Part shown: in pieces, positions 46,901 through 58,900 of the stretch | Numbering within the stretch: the stretch's first letter is position 1 | Layout of the letters: each line of letters begins with the position of its first letter | Assembly (NCBI GenBank): GCA_029255685.2 | Contig: CM055312.2 | Location: 83,555,010-83,619,009, forward strand | Direction of reading: 5' to 3' | DNA length: 64,000 nt | DNA from: Silene conica | Taxonomy: Eukaryota > Streptophyta > Magnoliopsida > Caryophyllales > Caryophyllaceae | Made by a program: the position numbers and the translations under genes | The notes under the pieces: generated by a model | What the model saw: the letters and a program-made list of their open reading frames with translations, nothing else | Told to the model about the DNA's origin: nothing | Databases searched by the model: none

Positions 46901-49900
46901 TGATATGCAATACGAATTTATTACCAAATATATAGTTTCCTTATTTATATGTTTAGGCTCTTGGAGGGAAAACTTTATAGGATACTGTTTCATTATAGGA
47001 TTATGCTTATTGATATTGATATATTGATATTGATATATTGATATGATACTAGTATAGATCCCGCATATTTCCGGTATATATAGATTTTTTTTACTTTTTA
47101 TATAGTATTACTTATAGATTTTAGATTAATATCACATTAATTTTCATATTTCCTATCATTGAATTGTATTCTGATTTGAGAAAAAAAGTTAATATAAATA
47201 TTAATCAAGATAATCGAGTAATTTCATGAAATGTGTATTTTTGTGAAAAATTTTTAATTACCCGAAGTCTAGTGATTTCATTTTTAAAAATTTTCTTAAA
47301 TTCTTTCATAAATTATTTTTTCGTCACAAAGTTAATAATAATAGTTTATGGTTATGTATAATTATAGTTTATTTATACCAATTTTATTTTATTTTAGTTA
47401 GAAGGTCAAAATTTTAAAGTTTAATGATGAAAATATTTTAGGTTGATGAAAAGACTGTTTTTTTTTAAATGAAAGATTAGTTTATTAATAAAATAAAATC
47501 TATCTTATTTTCGTATATAAGTTGGAGGAATTTTTTTTAAGGATCTTTATTCTCTTAGTGGATTACATTGGTGTAGAAAAATAAGAAAATACTTAATTTG
47601 CGGTATAGAATAATTGAGAGGTTAATATTGTGAAATAAAGTAGGTGACATATGGTTTACGGAATTACTTTTTCACCTACGGATTCACATACATTTTTTCA
47701 TTAACTTTCCATACTATACCCTTTTTCCTAAACCTAAACAAATTAACTCTTACCTATTGCTTTTCCCCTAAAATCAAATCTAATTGTTCTAAAAATTGAA
47801 CAATCAATCATAATTCTTCAGTTAGTGAAGTATTTAGTTGTTTATCAATAACTAATATGTTTTTTTTGAAATTATTAGTGTTTATCAATTAGTAAAATTA
47901 ATTTGTTTACTTTTTATCAATAATCCGGAAAAAACTTCGTAAAGAACAATCCAAAGATGGAACAAATTCAAAATTGTTAAATCTCCAATGTATTCATGAA
48001 TTGTTCATCGTGAATTACCAATAGTCTTGTACTTCAAAGTAAATCCAAATATAAAAGTACCAAATTAAAGTGCTAATCTTGCATCAAACAATCTACCATA
48101 TTCGTGCACAACAATTCAACACATCAATTATACCCAAGTTTAGCATTATCGCATAATTAGTTTATGAAATACAGATTGTTTTAGCATTCTTTGTTCCTCA
48201 TATTCAATACTCCTTAAATGACATAGAATGGTGGACAAAATAAAAGATTGATGTCGTTTTAATTTGTTTTCAGACTTAAATGAAATTGGGTTTAAACTTT
48301 CCCTAAAAGTAGCTAGGAGATGAAAGAAAATCAATTGGGTGTGGAGGAAGAAAATGATAAGGATAAAATTGTAAAAATCGTATGTGAAAGAGGAAAATTC
48401 ATATGTGAAAAAGTACAACCCATTGTTTATTGATATCTATAGCAAGTGGATTTATTTTAGTATGTGAAATAGTTAGAGCGAGAGTATTCAGAGTAGTGTT
48501 ATTCTTTTAGGAGTCTTTTGGTTCATCTAAGATTCACACGAATTGAGTTCCTATATACAATTCATAGGAAATAACATATACTTGTTTGGTTGTCATTAGG
48601 TATTTTGCATTTCCAATGAATTAAGTTCCTATATGTTGTTTGGTTGGAGCACCGTAATTCCCATGATTTTTTATTATAAATACTATTTTATCCTTCATAA
48701 CATTTATTACTCTCAAATATAAAAATTAATAATTGGTTTGACAAGGGTAGAATATTAATTCTCAAATATAAAGCATGTAGGCATTGGGAATGACCAAGAA
48801 GGGCTACGTAAGCCAATTCCTACAACATGTAGGAATCAAGTTGATGTAGGAAGTTCTAATTCCCCTATTTTAGTTTAAAAAGGCAACGAAACAAGTGGCT
48901 AAAATCTAAATTCATGGGATAATAATCATGGTTTTGATATGGTAATGATATAATAAATGTAATTGAGTACCAAATCCTACGTTGTTTTATCAGTTTTAGT
49001 GGGTCAAAATTATTATGGCCCGATAAATTATTATAGCCAATAATTAGACTTGGCCCATTTTCGAGTTTGTAGCATTGACGGGAAAACTACTAAGAGTTTT
49101 GATTCTCTTAGTAGTAAGGGAGATCAGTATGTAGATTATACATCCGATGTACTACCTCAATTGGATATTCTAGCATTATAATAAAGTTTTTTTAGTTTTG
49201 TTAAAAAATTTACGAGTTTTACTATAAAGTTTTTGAGTTCATTCACTTGAGCATTAAGTTGGAAAACTACAATAAAACTTAGAAATATTACATATAAGCT
49301 TACTTAAAGTTGTGTTTTGATGGACAAAAATTAAAATCTAACTTATGTATTTTAATAAGCTCAGAAAAAATACACATATGTTCAAAAATAATAAATTCTA
49401 AGGTAATACCTCCGATGTATGTTTGTTTTTCCCTAAGAGAGATGCTTCATTTTGTCGTCATATACTCGTATCTTGCATTAAATGTTTCATGATGAATTGT
49501 TTGTATTCCGGCTTTCAGGAAGTATTTTTTATGCTACCCCCATTGCTAAGCTTGCTATTGGATTGTGCAAAGAAGACTGACCAATCAGTGGTGTCTATAG
49601 CGCTTGGTGCATTAGTTCATCTTGTAGAAGCCGGCGGACATCAGTTCAGTGATAATGATTGGGATACCTTGTTGAAAAGCATAAGGTTTGTGCCATATTT
49701 GCCTTCAATTTTCCTTTCTTTTAGTTTGAATGTCAAGACAATTGAGCTGTGAATTGGGTTTCTAGAGATGCTTCATTCACTACGCAGCCACTTGAGCTGC
49801 TGCATGAATTGGGTTTTCAGCATTCCAACACTCCCACGAGTCTTGGCGATTCGAAGCCTGATGTTGGAGGTGGGAGTCATTTGGATTTACCTGGCCATGA

Positions 49901-52900
49901 GTCTGCGAATAGTCGGCCGTTTGATGGTAATGAAGATCTTAGTACACATCATGTGGACCAAGGTGCTTCTGCTAACCTGCGCCAAAATTCAGAAATATCA
50001 GAAGGTAATTACTGTCATTAATATGATTTACTTCTTATGGACTAACACAGGTGTTGTATGCTAGTTGGTCCAAATATTAAAATTGTTGTACTAGAGTAAC
50101 AATAACATTACTCAGTGTCTCAAGTACTCTTGCAATTGGTGGGGTAAGGGGTTCCTAATGTAGGCAGCCTTACCTTTGTTATAACGACACAGAGAGGCAT
50201 TTTCAGAAGCCGGACAGTGATCAAGAAATGCATCAAATGAGTCGGTTTATTGAGCAATTTTACTGTCTTCCATCACAATCAACAACCAAAGAATGGGAGG
50301 GTCTACTGTTCCATTGTTCCACCTGGGTAATGATGAGAAATGTCTGATATGCAGGCTTACCATCTCCCTCTCAGAAACCTTCAGACTCTGGGGAGCTTCA
50401 AAGAAATCAAAGCTTGGGTCAAAGAATAATGGGTAACGTTTTCCTCAGAAGCTTTACATCCAAGGCTAAGTATGAACTTGATGTTCCAATGCAATCTCAA
50501 ACTCAGGTAATTGAACATGACACTTTGAGTGCGTAATTGCCATCTCCCATTGTGTATACATGGGTGCCACATTTAGGGTGTCGTTTTGTATATGGTCGGC
50601 AGTTCGTTACCCCCATTATGTGTCTTTGTTGTATATCGGCCCACATCTATGATATCTTTTGTACATGGTGTCATGCCCCTTGGCACCCATTAATTAATAT
50701 GATCTTATAAAGAAATAAAAAAAATACTCAGGTATTTCAACAGATTAAAAGTCAGTTGATTTGGAGTCTTTGCATGCCATGTATTCTAGGAAGTGCTTTT
50801 GGAAACCAACCAAAATCTTGAAATAAGATTAATATTAGTTATTTTCTATGGAAAAAGACATTAACCCCGTACTAGTTTTCCCCTTACAGTTATGCTATGG
50901 GTAAAGATAATTATCTATTGAAGAATTGCCAAAGTATATTACCTATCGTGAATCTCACACATTAAAATATTGATACTCTTATAATTTCCGTGATGTATGT
51001 TAAGGAGCTTTCAAATCCGCCTCATTCCAATTATACACCTTCAAACAGAAACTTGAATTCATACCAGGAAGGAACTTCAACTGGAAAAAATCAGTCAGCT
51101 TTTCGGGCTGTTTCTTTTGTGGGTGTGGTCTCCTTCATTTATGTGAACAAATATGTGTTACATTGACAATGAGTAGTTAAACAGATATATGCAATCTTTG
51201 AAAGTTGGGTGGTTTTCTGCTCTTGTGTTGGAGATTGTTTGGTGAAGAATATTGTATATTCAAAAAGATAGTTAAGGATATTATGTGTAGAGGATTCTTC
51301 TAAAACCATCACCCTTAAGGCTTTTACTTTTAGATTTACGGCTATTCTAGCAAAAGCTAGCTGGAGTTGGTTAATTGCATCATTTAGAACTACTGTGGTG
51401 TTAGCACTTCGGCTCCTGGTCAAGTGGTCATGCGTCAGTGTTCAGTTGTATCTACTGCTTCGACCCGTTGCACCTGGTCTCCGATGACTACGAAAGTTAC
51501 AAGTTTATCTGCAGAAAAATTCCAATTTTATTTTATTTTGTTTTTTCCCTCATCCTAATCTCTTAGCTAGATGCGTCTCTCTTTTCGAAGTTTACGAAGG
51601 TCTTTTGAAAGTAGATCTATGTTTAGTATCTTCAGTATAGCAGATGATGATCCATTATTGCTGGGTGTCGGCTCCTGATATCTGAGATTGGTTCATATAA
51701 TCATATGCACGGGTCCTGTGGATTTCAGCCCCTTGAATATCTAAGTTTTGGCTCTTTCTAACTGTTATCTTTCTGTTTTGCATGTTATTTCTGCTTTAGG
51801 TTCTTGAAGCCATGGAGTTTGATTCAAAGGACGAAGTGGAAACCCCGCTGCTCACGGTTGTCAGGGGTAAATGCGTCACTCAATTGTTGCTTTTGGGTGC
51901 AATCGATAGTATCCAGGTATTTGTTGAGCTTTATGTCATACCATGCATTATTATCAGTTTAGGTAGCTTGTTTATGGCTCTTATAAAATAGTGGACATAA
52001 AAGTTAGGATATACATGTCCTATCTTCTGAAACCATATCTTGGTAACAAACAGTATCCCTTTTTTGTTAATACTGTATAGCGGCTGTTCTGTTCGTCTCT
52101 CTGAAATTTGTGAATTCTTTTCATCTATATATGTGTACAAGAATATGCATGGATGCGTGAACTTTATTCCAGAGTGCTAAAATATGGTTTTTTTTATGAA
52201 AGAGAAGACGAGGCGAAAAAGGAAACTGTTGCATTGCAGCATACTGTCTCTATTCCTCTCCTGTGCCTCAATACTTTCCAGTGATTCATCACTTTTAAAT
52301 TGTAACTTAAAAAGGTGAAAATATGATCACGATTTTGAAAATCAGCATTTTACTTAATAGCCACAGATTTTGAAGACCCTCTCCACTATCAGAAGTTGCC
52401 AATTTGAGGAAATCTGCATTTTACTTATGAGTAACTTCTGATAGTGGAGAGGGTCTTCAAAATCTGTGGCTATTAAGTTTATAGGATGTCAAAGGGCTGG
52501 ATGAGGTGGGGGTTTCTGTAGCTATATGTAAGGTGTAGCGTCAATTTATCATTATTAAGAGATTCAATATTTTGTATATTCAGTTGTATTGCCTTTTCCC
52601 CTTCTCTTGACACATTCTGTGATGGAGTAAAACAGCCTTCTTTATTTGACAAAGTTAGTATTGAAGATTTTGCTTAGCATTGGATGAGTTTGGTCATATT
52701 TGGGAATTGGGTGTGTGTTTTGGTTTGTGACTTTATTTTCCTTATTCACTCGTACTTAGGTTTTTAGCTCCTCTGCGAAGTTGTTATTTGCTTGTTTCAT
52801 GACATTTAGGCTAATTTGTGTATATCCAACAAAGTGGAGTTCACTTATCATTTTCTTTGAGTTCCTCTATAGATGCTTGGCAAAGTAGTTATGAACTTAT

Positions 52901-55900
52901 AATAAGATAATTTCGATGTGATAATTTTACTTTGTTCAGTATTTGAAGGAGCTTTTGATTGTTTGAAATGACATTCCCTAATGTTTCAGATCATGTTGGT
53001 AAAATATAAATTCAAATGCTGCTTCTTCTACATCTTCATGTTCTCAATCCACTTTCTAAATTTTTAGAAAATTGAATTCAAATGGAACTCTTCTATAAGA
53101 GAAAATGTTCTGCTTATATTTACTCGATACCATTCAAATATGCATCTTGGATTATGGCTCGCATTCACAAGTCCTTTGTAGTCTATGACATTCACCTATT
53201 GTTTTTTCTTTAAAACAGAAGAAATATTGGCTAAAGTTGAATGCACAGCAAAAGATCTCTATGATGGAGATATTGCTATCTATATTGGATTTTGCTTCTT
53301 CATATAATTCCTACCATAACCTCCGGTTACGCATGCAACAACTTCCAGCTGATAGGTATCCACTAACATACAATTGGTATTATTGTCATCGTTTAATTTT
53401 TTTCTAATATATTGTCTTTGCTCTAGAATGGTCTATATAAGCAAACATATTTAGCATTTCACCTGATATTACAAGCAGCTGTATGCTGTTGTGTGGAACT
53501 CAACTACTTGGGTTGCACCATACAAGTTTATTCCCTGTCACTGTTTACTGATATGCCAAATTACATTCCCCTTCTTTGTTAGTTTGATATATGACTTGAG
53601 AACGGCTTTCTTGTGGAAGCTACAAACTTGAAGGAATTGTAAAAAACATCTAGGAATTTTGACACCAAAGGAAAGCGGCCACTCTTATAAAACGGTGCTT
53701 AGGATGGCAGTAAAGAAGTTTTACTTGGGGCTCACTTGGATCGAGTGTATATGCTAAAAGGATAATGGAGGGAGACTGGGAGATACAGTGGAGTGAGTGC
53801 GGTAATACTGTATTGGTAATAGTGGTGATGGAGAGAATAAAATGAATAACATAGGGGAAAAGTAGCCGTATATGTAAATATAGCAACCTGAAACGACCTT
53901 ACCCAACCCGACTCGTTGTACCTGATCCCGATACAACCCTATAACCAGTGACTTGAACGTGAACCCGACTCTGACTCCGACTTGCTATTGACTCGTTAAG
54001 ATTGATGACCTGCAATTGTAAAGCTTAACATTGATCCATATGAAAGCGATTTAGTGTTTATCTTATACATCTAACTTAATTAATAACAATGCAACCAAAC
54101 CAAATAATGGTCAAAAACTAAAATTATTGGTAACAAATTGAAGGACGTGATAAAAAAACCGGACAATAATCATACTCGAAAATGACCGGACTCAAATTCG
54201 ACCCTACGTGGCACATCAATTTGCCCGAAATGATCTAACTTGATAATTGCCCGACTCTCCCCCGAAAGGGTATGTTAACTTGGTATGACTCGAACCCGAT
54301 CCCGTCCCGATTGCCACCTTTATGTATATGGGTGCCACCTAACTCACCCTCATGGTATCATTTGTACATAGTCATCACCCTTAGTTTCGTTTGTGTAATA
54401 GGTGTGTTTGGATAGCAAAAAAGGAGGGAAATGGAGGGGAGGGGGAAAAAGGGAAAGGAAAGGGATGGAAGGGGAGTGGAGGGAGAATGGAGGAGGTAAT
54501 TTTCTTCCAAATCTTGCCTTTGTTGGAGAGAAAATAATTTGGCTTGGAGGAAAATGGAGGTCCATTTCCCTCCCCTCCAAATCCCTCCGCCCCTAATTTG
54601 CTAACAAAATAATATATTTCAAAGACACCCTTAAATATTTTATGAATAGTTGAATACTACGATCTTAAACCCAACCTCGCCATGACCTCATCTCTTTACC
54701 GCCAACATTTTCCTCTTCATTTCTATTGTTTTACCTCCATTTTCCCTATAAAAATTATCCTCCATTCAAACAAGCCCGTGTGAAAATTCTCACTTGTCTA
54801 AGCATGATTTAAGTCAGCGCTTTTAAGCTTTCATGTTGTACGGACTTCTTTCAGTTATATCTCGTCTCTTCTAGATCGAGAAGTATCATTTTGGATTGTA
54901 GAGAAGTAGTTGTATAAAGACAAATTGACGTTTGCAGGCCTCCATCAAATCTTTTACGACAGGAGCTGGCAGGCACCTGTGTATACCTGGACGTATTACA
55001 AAGAACAACCTCCGAACTTAGAATAATCAAAGAAAACACTGTTGAACCAAATGACTTTCCAGATACATTTACAACCCCGATGAATAAACATCTGAGCACT
55101 ATTGCCAATTCAAATGAAGAAGAGCAGCTTGAACAGGTAGCAGAAGAGAAGCTGGTATCATTTTGTAGACACGTGCTTAAAGAGGTGTCTGAATTTCAGA
55201 TGACTGCGGGAGGCACTAATAATAAGGAGACTCATCGTGTACTGGAGTTACGTTCTCCAATAATTGTAAAGGTAAGGTCATTGGTTACTGTTGTTCTGTT
55301 TTCTACAATCCATACATAGGATGGGATATCTTCAATTCAGACCCTTGCTTGCTGGTTTGTGACTTGCAACATATGTGATTGCATGTCCATTTGGTATCTA
55401 TTGTATTTTCTAACTACTCGATGCTGGTAATTGCAGTCTCCTATAATTCTGAAATCAGCATCTGTGCTTTATGTCTTGACAAAGTTAACAATAAGCATTG
55501 AGGGATTGATTTTATCTGGTTTTCAGTCATACTATGAAAATCGTTTAGGCATTGTTTGATTAGCAAAGTAGGAGGGAAAGTGAGGGGAGGGGGATAGAGG
55601 GAAAGGCAAGGGAGGGAAGAGAAGGCGAGGGCGAATTAAGTATGGGTATTTAGATACATTGTTCCTCCAAATCTTTTTTTCCCTATGTTGGAGGGATTTT
55701 GATTTGCCTTGGAGGAGAGAAAATGGATCACTCCAAAATTCTGCCCCTCCATTTCCCTCCTACCCCATTTGTTATCAAAAGAAGGGATTTTGTATCTCCT
55801 GCCCCTTCCTTTTCCTTCAAATCTCCCCATCAAACAAGCCCCTGGTATTTTTTTTGTAAAATTGTTCAGAACAATTGAACGAGGAAGAGGTGAAATAAAC

Positions 55901-58900
55901 TACCTAGCAAGTATGCTCAATGATGGCCTTTGGGCTTTCCTTTCTTAAAACAGGTCACTATAGTCGAGTTATGGTTGGGTTAGTCCGGGTATACCATGTT
56001 TTCGGGTTAGTTCGGGTAATTCCGGACTACAGGTCTCTGTTTCGAGTTGTTGGTCAACTCAAGTGGACCGAGTTATATCAGGTCGGACATTTTCGGGTCA
56101 ATGATTAAGAGAAAAAAAATACATTTAGATTACCTATTTATAGTTTGGTTTTGATGATTAATTTATTTTAACGTAAATAATATTATTCATATTAGTCATT
56201 TCAAGTCATTTTGGGTCAATTAGAATTATGTTTTATTGGGTCATTTTCGGGTTGTATGTTTGGAATCCAGCCATTTTGGGTCGGGTCAACAAAGGTCGGG
56301 TTGATTCGGCCAATTCCGGTTTCGGGTGTTGTAGTTCGGGTTAGTTTCAAGTCACGGGTTAGCCTTTTCGAATCGGGTTAAGGTCTATGTATTACTTGGC
56401 GCAAAGCATTTAGTTATTTTATTGTTTTTATAGAAATTATTTTAGGATGCAATTTCTTTTTCACATCGCAGCCATCTCTAGTTTGAAGTCACTGTAATTA
56501 TTTAACTGCGACAATTAGTCTGAATTGTTAAAATTTTAGTTATAGATAACGCATTTGTAGTCTTGTTTGTAGACTACATGCTGAATTGTTTTGAAGGAAA
56601 AAAAGTGGTCGATAGTTTACATAAGTGCTCAAATTTTAGCTAGCACGCGAAGCTTATGTCTTTGTTTACTTCTCCTTGCAGGTGATAAAAGGCATGGCGG
56701 CTATGAACAGTCAAATTTTCAGAAAACATCTCGGAGTTTTCTACCCATTGCTTGCTAAACTGGTGTGCTGTGATCAGGTGATCATCATGTTTAATGTTGC
56801 CTCTATTGAAATATCCATGTCGAGTTTGAATTGTGTTAGCTGCCAGCACTTACACTCTTGCCATTGACCTCGTAGTAGTAGATCTCGGTTTCTGCCACGA
56901 TTGTGGTATTGGCCGTCGCGGCCTAGTCTTTCTAAACGTGGACAATATCGCCTTCCATTATAAACAAAGTGTAGTAACAATGAAAAAGAGAAGAAATAAC
57001 CAGATTCGTAGTGATGTGGTATGAGAGCCACTACCTTAAAAACTATTTTGGTACGACCGTGGTAGCGAATAGTTCCCCAGGGATTTACACTACAGCTTTC
57101 GAACTTCCCCACTCAGAGCTTTGGAATGACAAAAATTTATTACTTTATCCAGGAATTTGTATGGATGGAGTAAGAGAGAAAGAGAGAAAATGATTTTTCT
57201 GTGTATTAAATTTACTTTGTGGTGTGCCCTTATATAACCCAAAAAAAGGACTGTTAGGTGCCCTGTATTAAGGAGCAATAATCACGCGCTTAAGACAAAA
57301 TCTTGTCCATCAATCACCCCATGATAGACGATGTTTCGGTTGTTTGTTCATTGAATCTAGAAATTAATAGGGACACCGCAATCATCAGAAACAAAACCAT
57401 TTACCTTGCCAGAAAGATAGGCATAGCCCGCTGCAAGCAAATCCCAAATCCCAGGTCACGGAACACGAACCCGGGCTGGACTAGGCAAGGCAAGGCTGGG
57501 CTCGGTCTCGCGCAAGCTGAATTAAACTCGCAAGCCCATATAAAAGGCTCCCATGACAGACTAGTGATAGTGTAAAGTGTGAGAAGCTGTATAAACACAC
57601 AAAACTCCCATTTCCTCACCTATGTGTAATGACGACTTGGCTTATGAAGCCCCTATTTCAAACAATCTCCCACTAGGGGCACCAGAGACACGCCAGAGAC
57701 ACTAGAGACCCTGTATAAAGGAAAGATTGGATACCTAGGTATCAATATCTTACGATTTGAATTGACACTTTAGTTAAGTGCGGTAACAACTTATTTACAT
57801 GAGAGAATATCTTGCGATTTAAATTGAATTCTTAAGTGACGGTTGATAACCCCTACAACATATATCATACCTTCAGAATAAGATCATCGTTCCGCGATTT
57901 GAAAGTGGAACGTGCTCTTGAGAGCTATGCGTTTTACCTTGGTACTAATAGGTGTATTCACAAGACTTCACAGTCTTATGATCATCACACGTACGTAGGT
58001 GGCTGAAGTGCTTCTCAGTGGCACTTCTCCCATGAGCCTTAAGGACAAAAGTTTAACTTGGTGTATAACTCATCAAGTGCGTCTACACTACAACTTTCGA
58101 ACTTGGTCAGATCTTTGGAACGACAAAAAAAATTATTACTTTACCCAGGAATTTGTATGGAGTAAGAGAGAAAAACAAAGATGATTTTTTCTGCTTGTTA
58201 AACTAAGTGCTTGGAGTGCCCTTATATAGCCCAGAAAAGGACTCTTACGCAAAACGTCATTAGTGCCCCGTATTTGTGTGGAGTAAGAGAGAAAGAGAGA
58301 AGATGAGTTTTTCTATGTGTTACTGATTGCTTGGAGAGCTCTTGTATAGCCCAGAAAAGGAATGTTATACAGAACGTCATTAGGGCCCCGTATTAAGAAG
58401 CAATAATCACGCGGTCACACAAAATCTTGTCCATTAATCACCCAATGATTAATAGACGACGTCACCATCAGAAACAGAACCATTTAACAGACTGGGCCTA
58501 AAAAGATAGACATAGCCCACCGCAGGCAAATCCCAAATCCCAGATCATGGATCTCAGATCACGAAACCGGGAGGACTGGAATGGGCAAGGTCGGGCTCGG
58601 ACACGCGCGCTCGTGTACAAGCGGAATTAAGCACCTCACAAGCTCATACAAAAGGCTCCCTTGACCCACGAGTGATAATGTAAAGTGTGAGAAGCTAAAT
58701 AAATACACTAAACACCCATTTACTCACCTATGTGGAACAAATGAAGAGAAAAGACTGGGCTTATGAAAACCCTATTTCCAACACCTTTAATTTAGCAAAA
58801 TGTGATCGTGATGTTCTTCAGAACCCTTATTGTTGCAGTCATGTTTCGGTGTTGTGGTGGGTGGCATTGTGGCAAGGCATGTCTAGAATGGGAAAACTCC

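Larger units (their letters stand above)
45099..49518 (+). other. Intron 25 (4.4 kb), transposon-rich
   Basis: The intron separates exons ending CNLFNTFYK and starting [10 protein letters not shown], which are contiguous in the family, so nothing is missing between them. It holds two Helitron-like ends (46497 and 47049), the 763-bp MITE at 47659-48421 and a further AT-rich MITE-like stretch at about 48500-48900 with TGTTTGGTT ends. The segment 45240-46440 shows no recognisable gene or repeat. Confidence 0.7.

Noticed and set aside
45099-49518. Separate gene inside the long intron 25
   Set aside because: Open frames are short, none resembles a known protein, and most of the second half is explained by transposon ends.
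57010-57030. Primer-binding site of a plus-strand retrotransposon
   Set aside because: TGGTATGAGAGCC differs by one base from the initiator-Met form, but the adjacent LTR-like repeats point to the minus strand.
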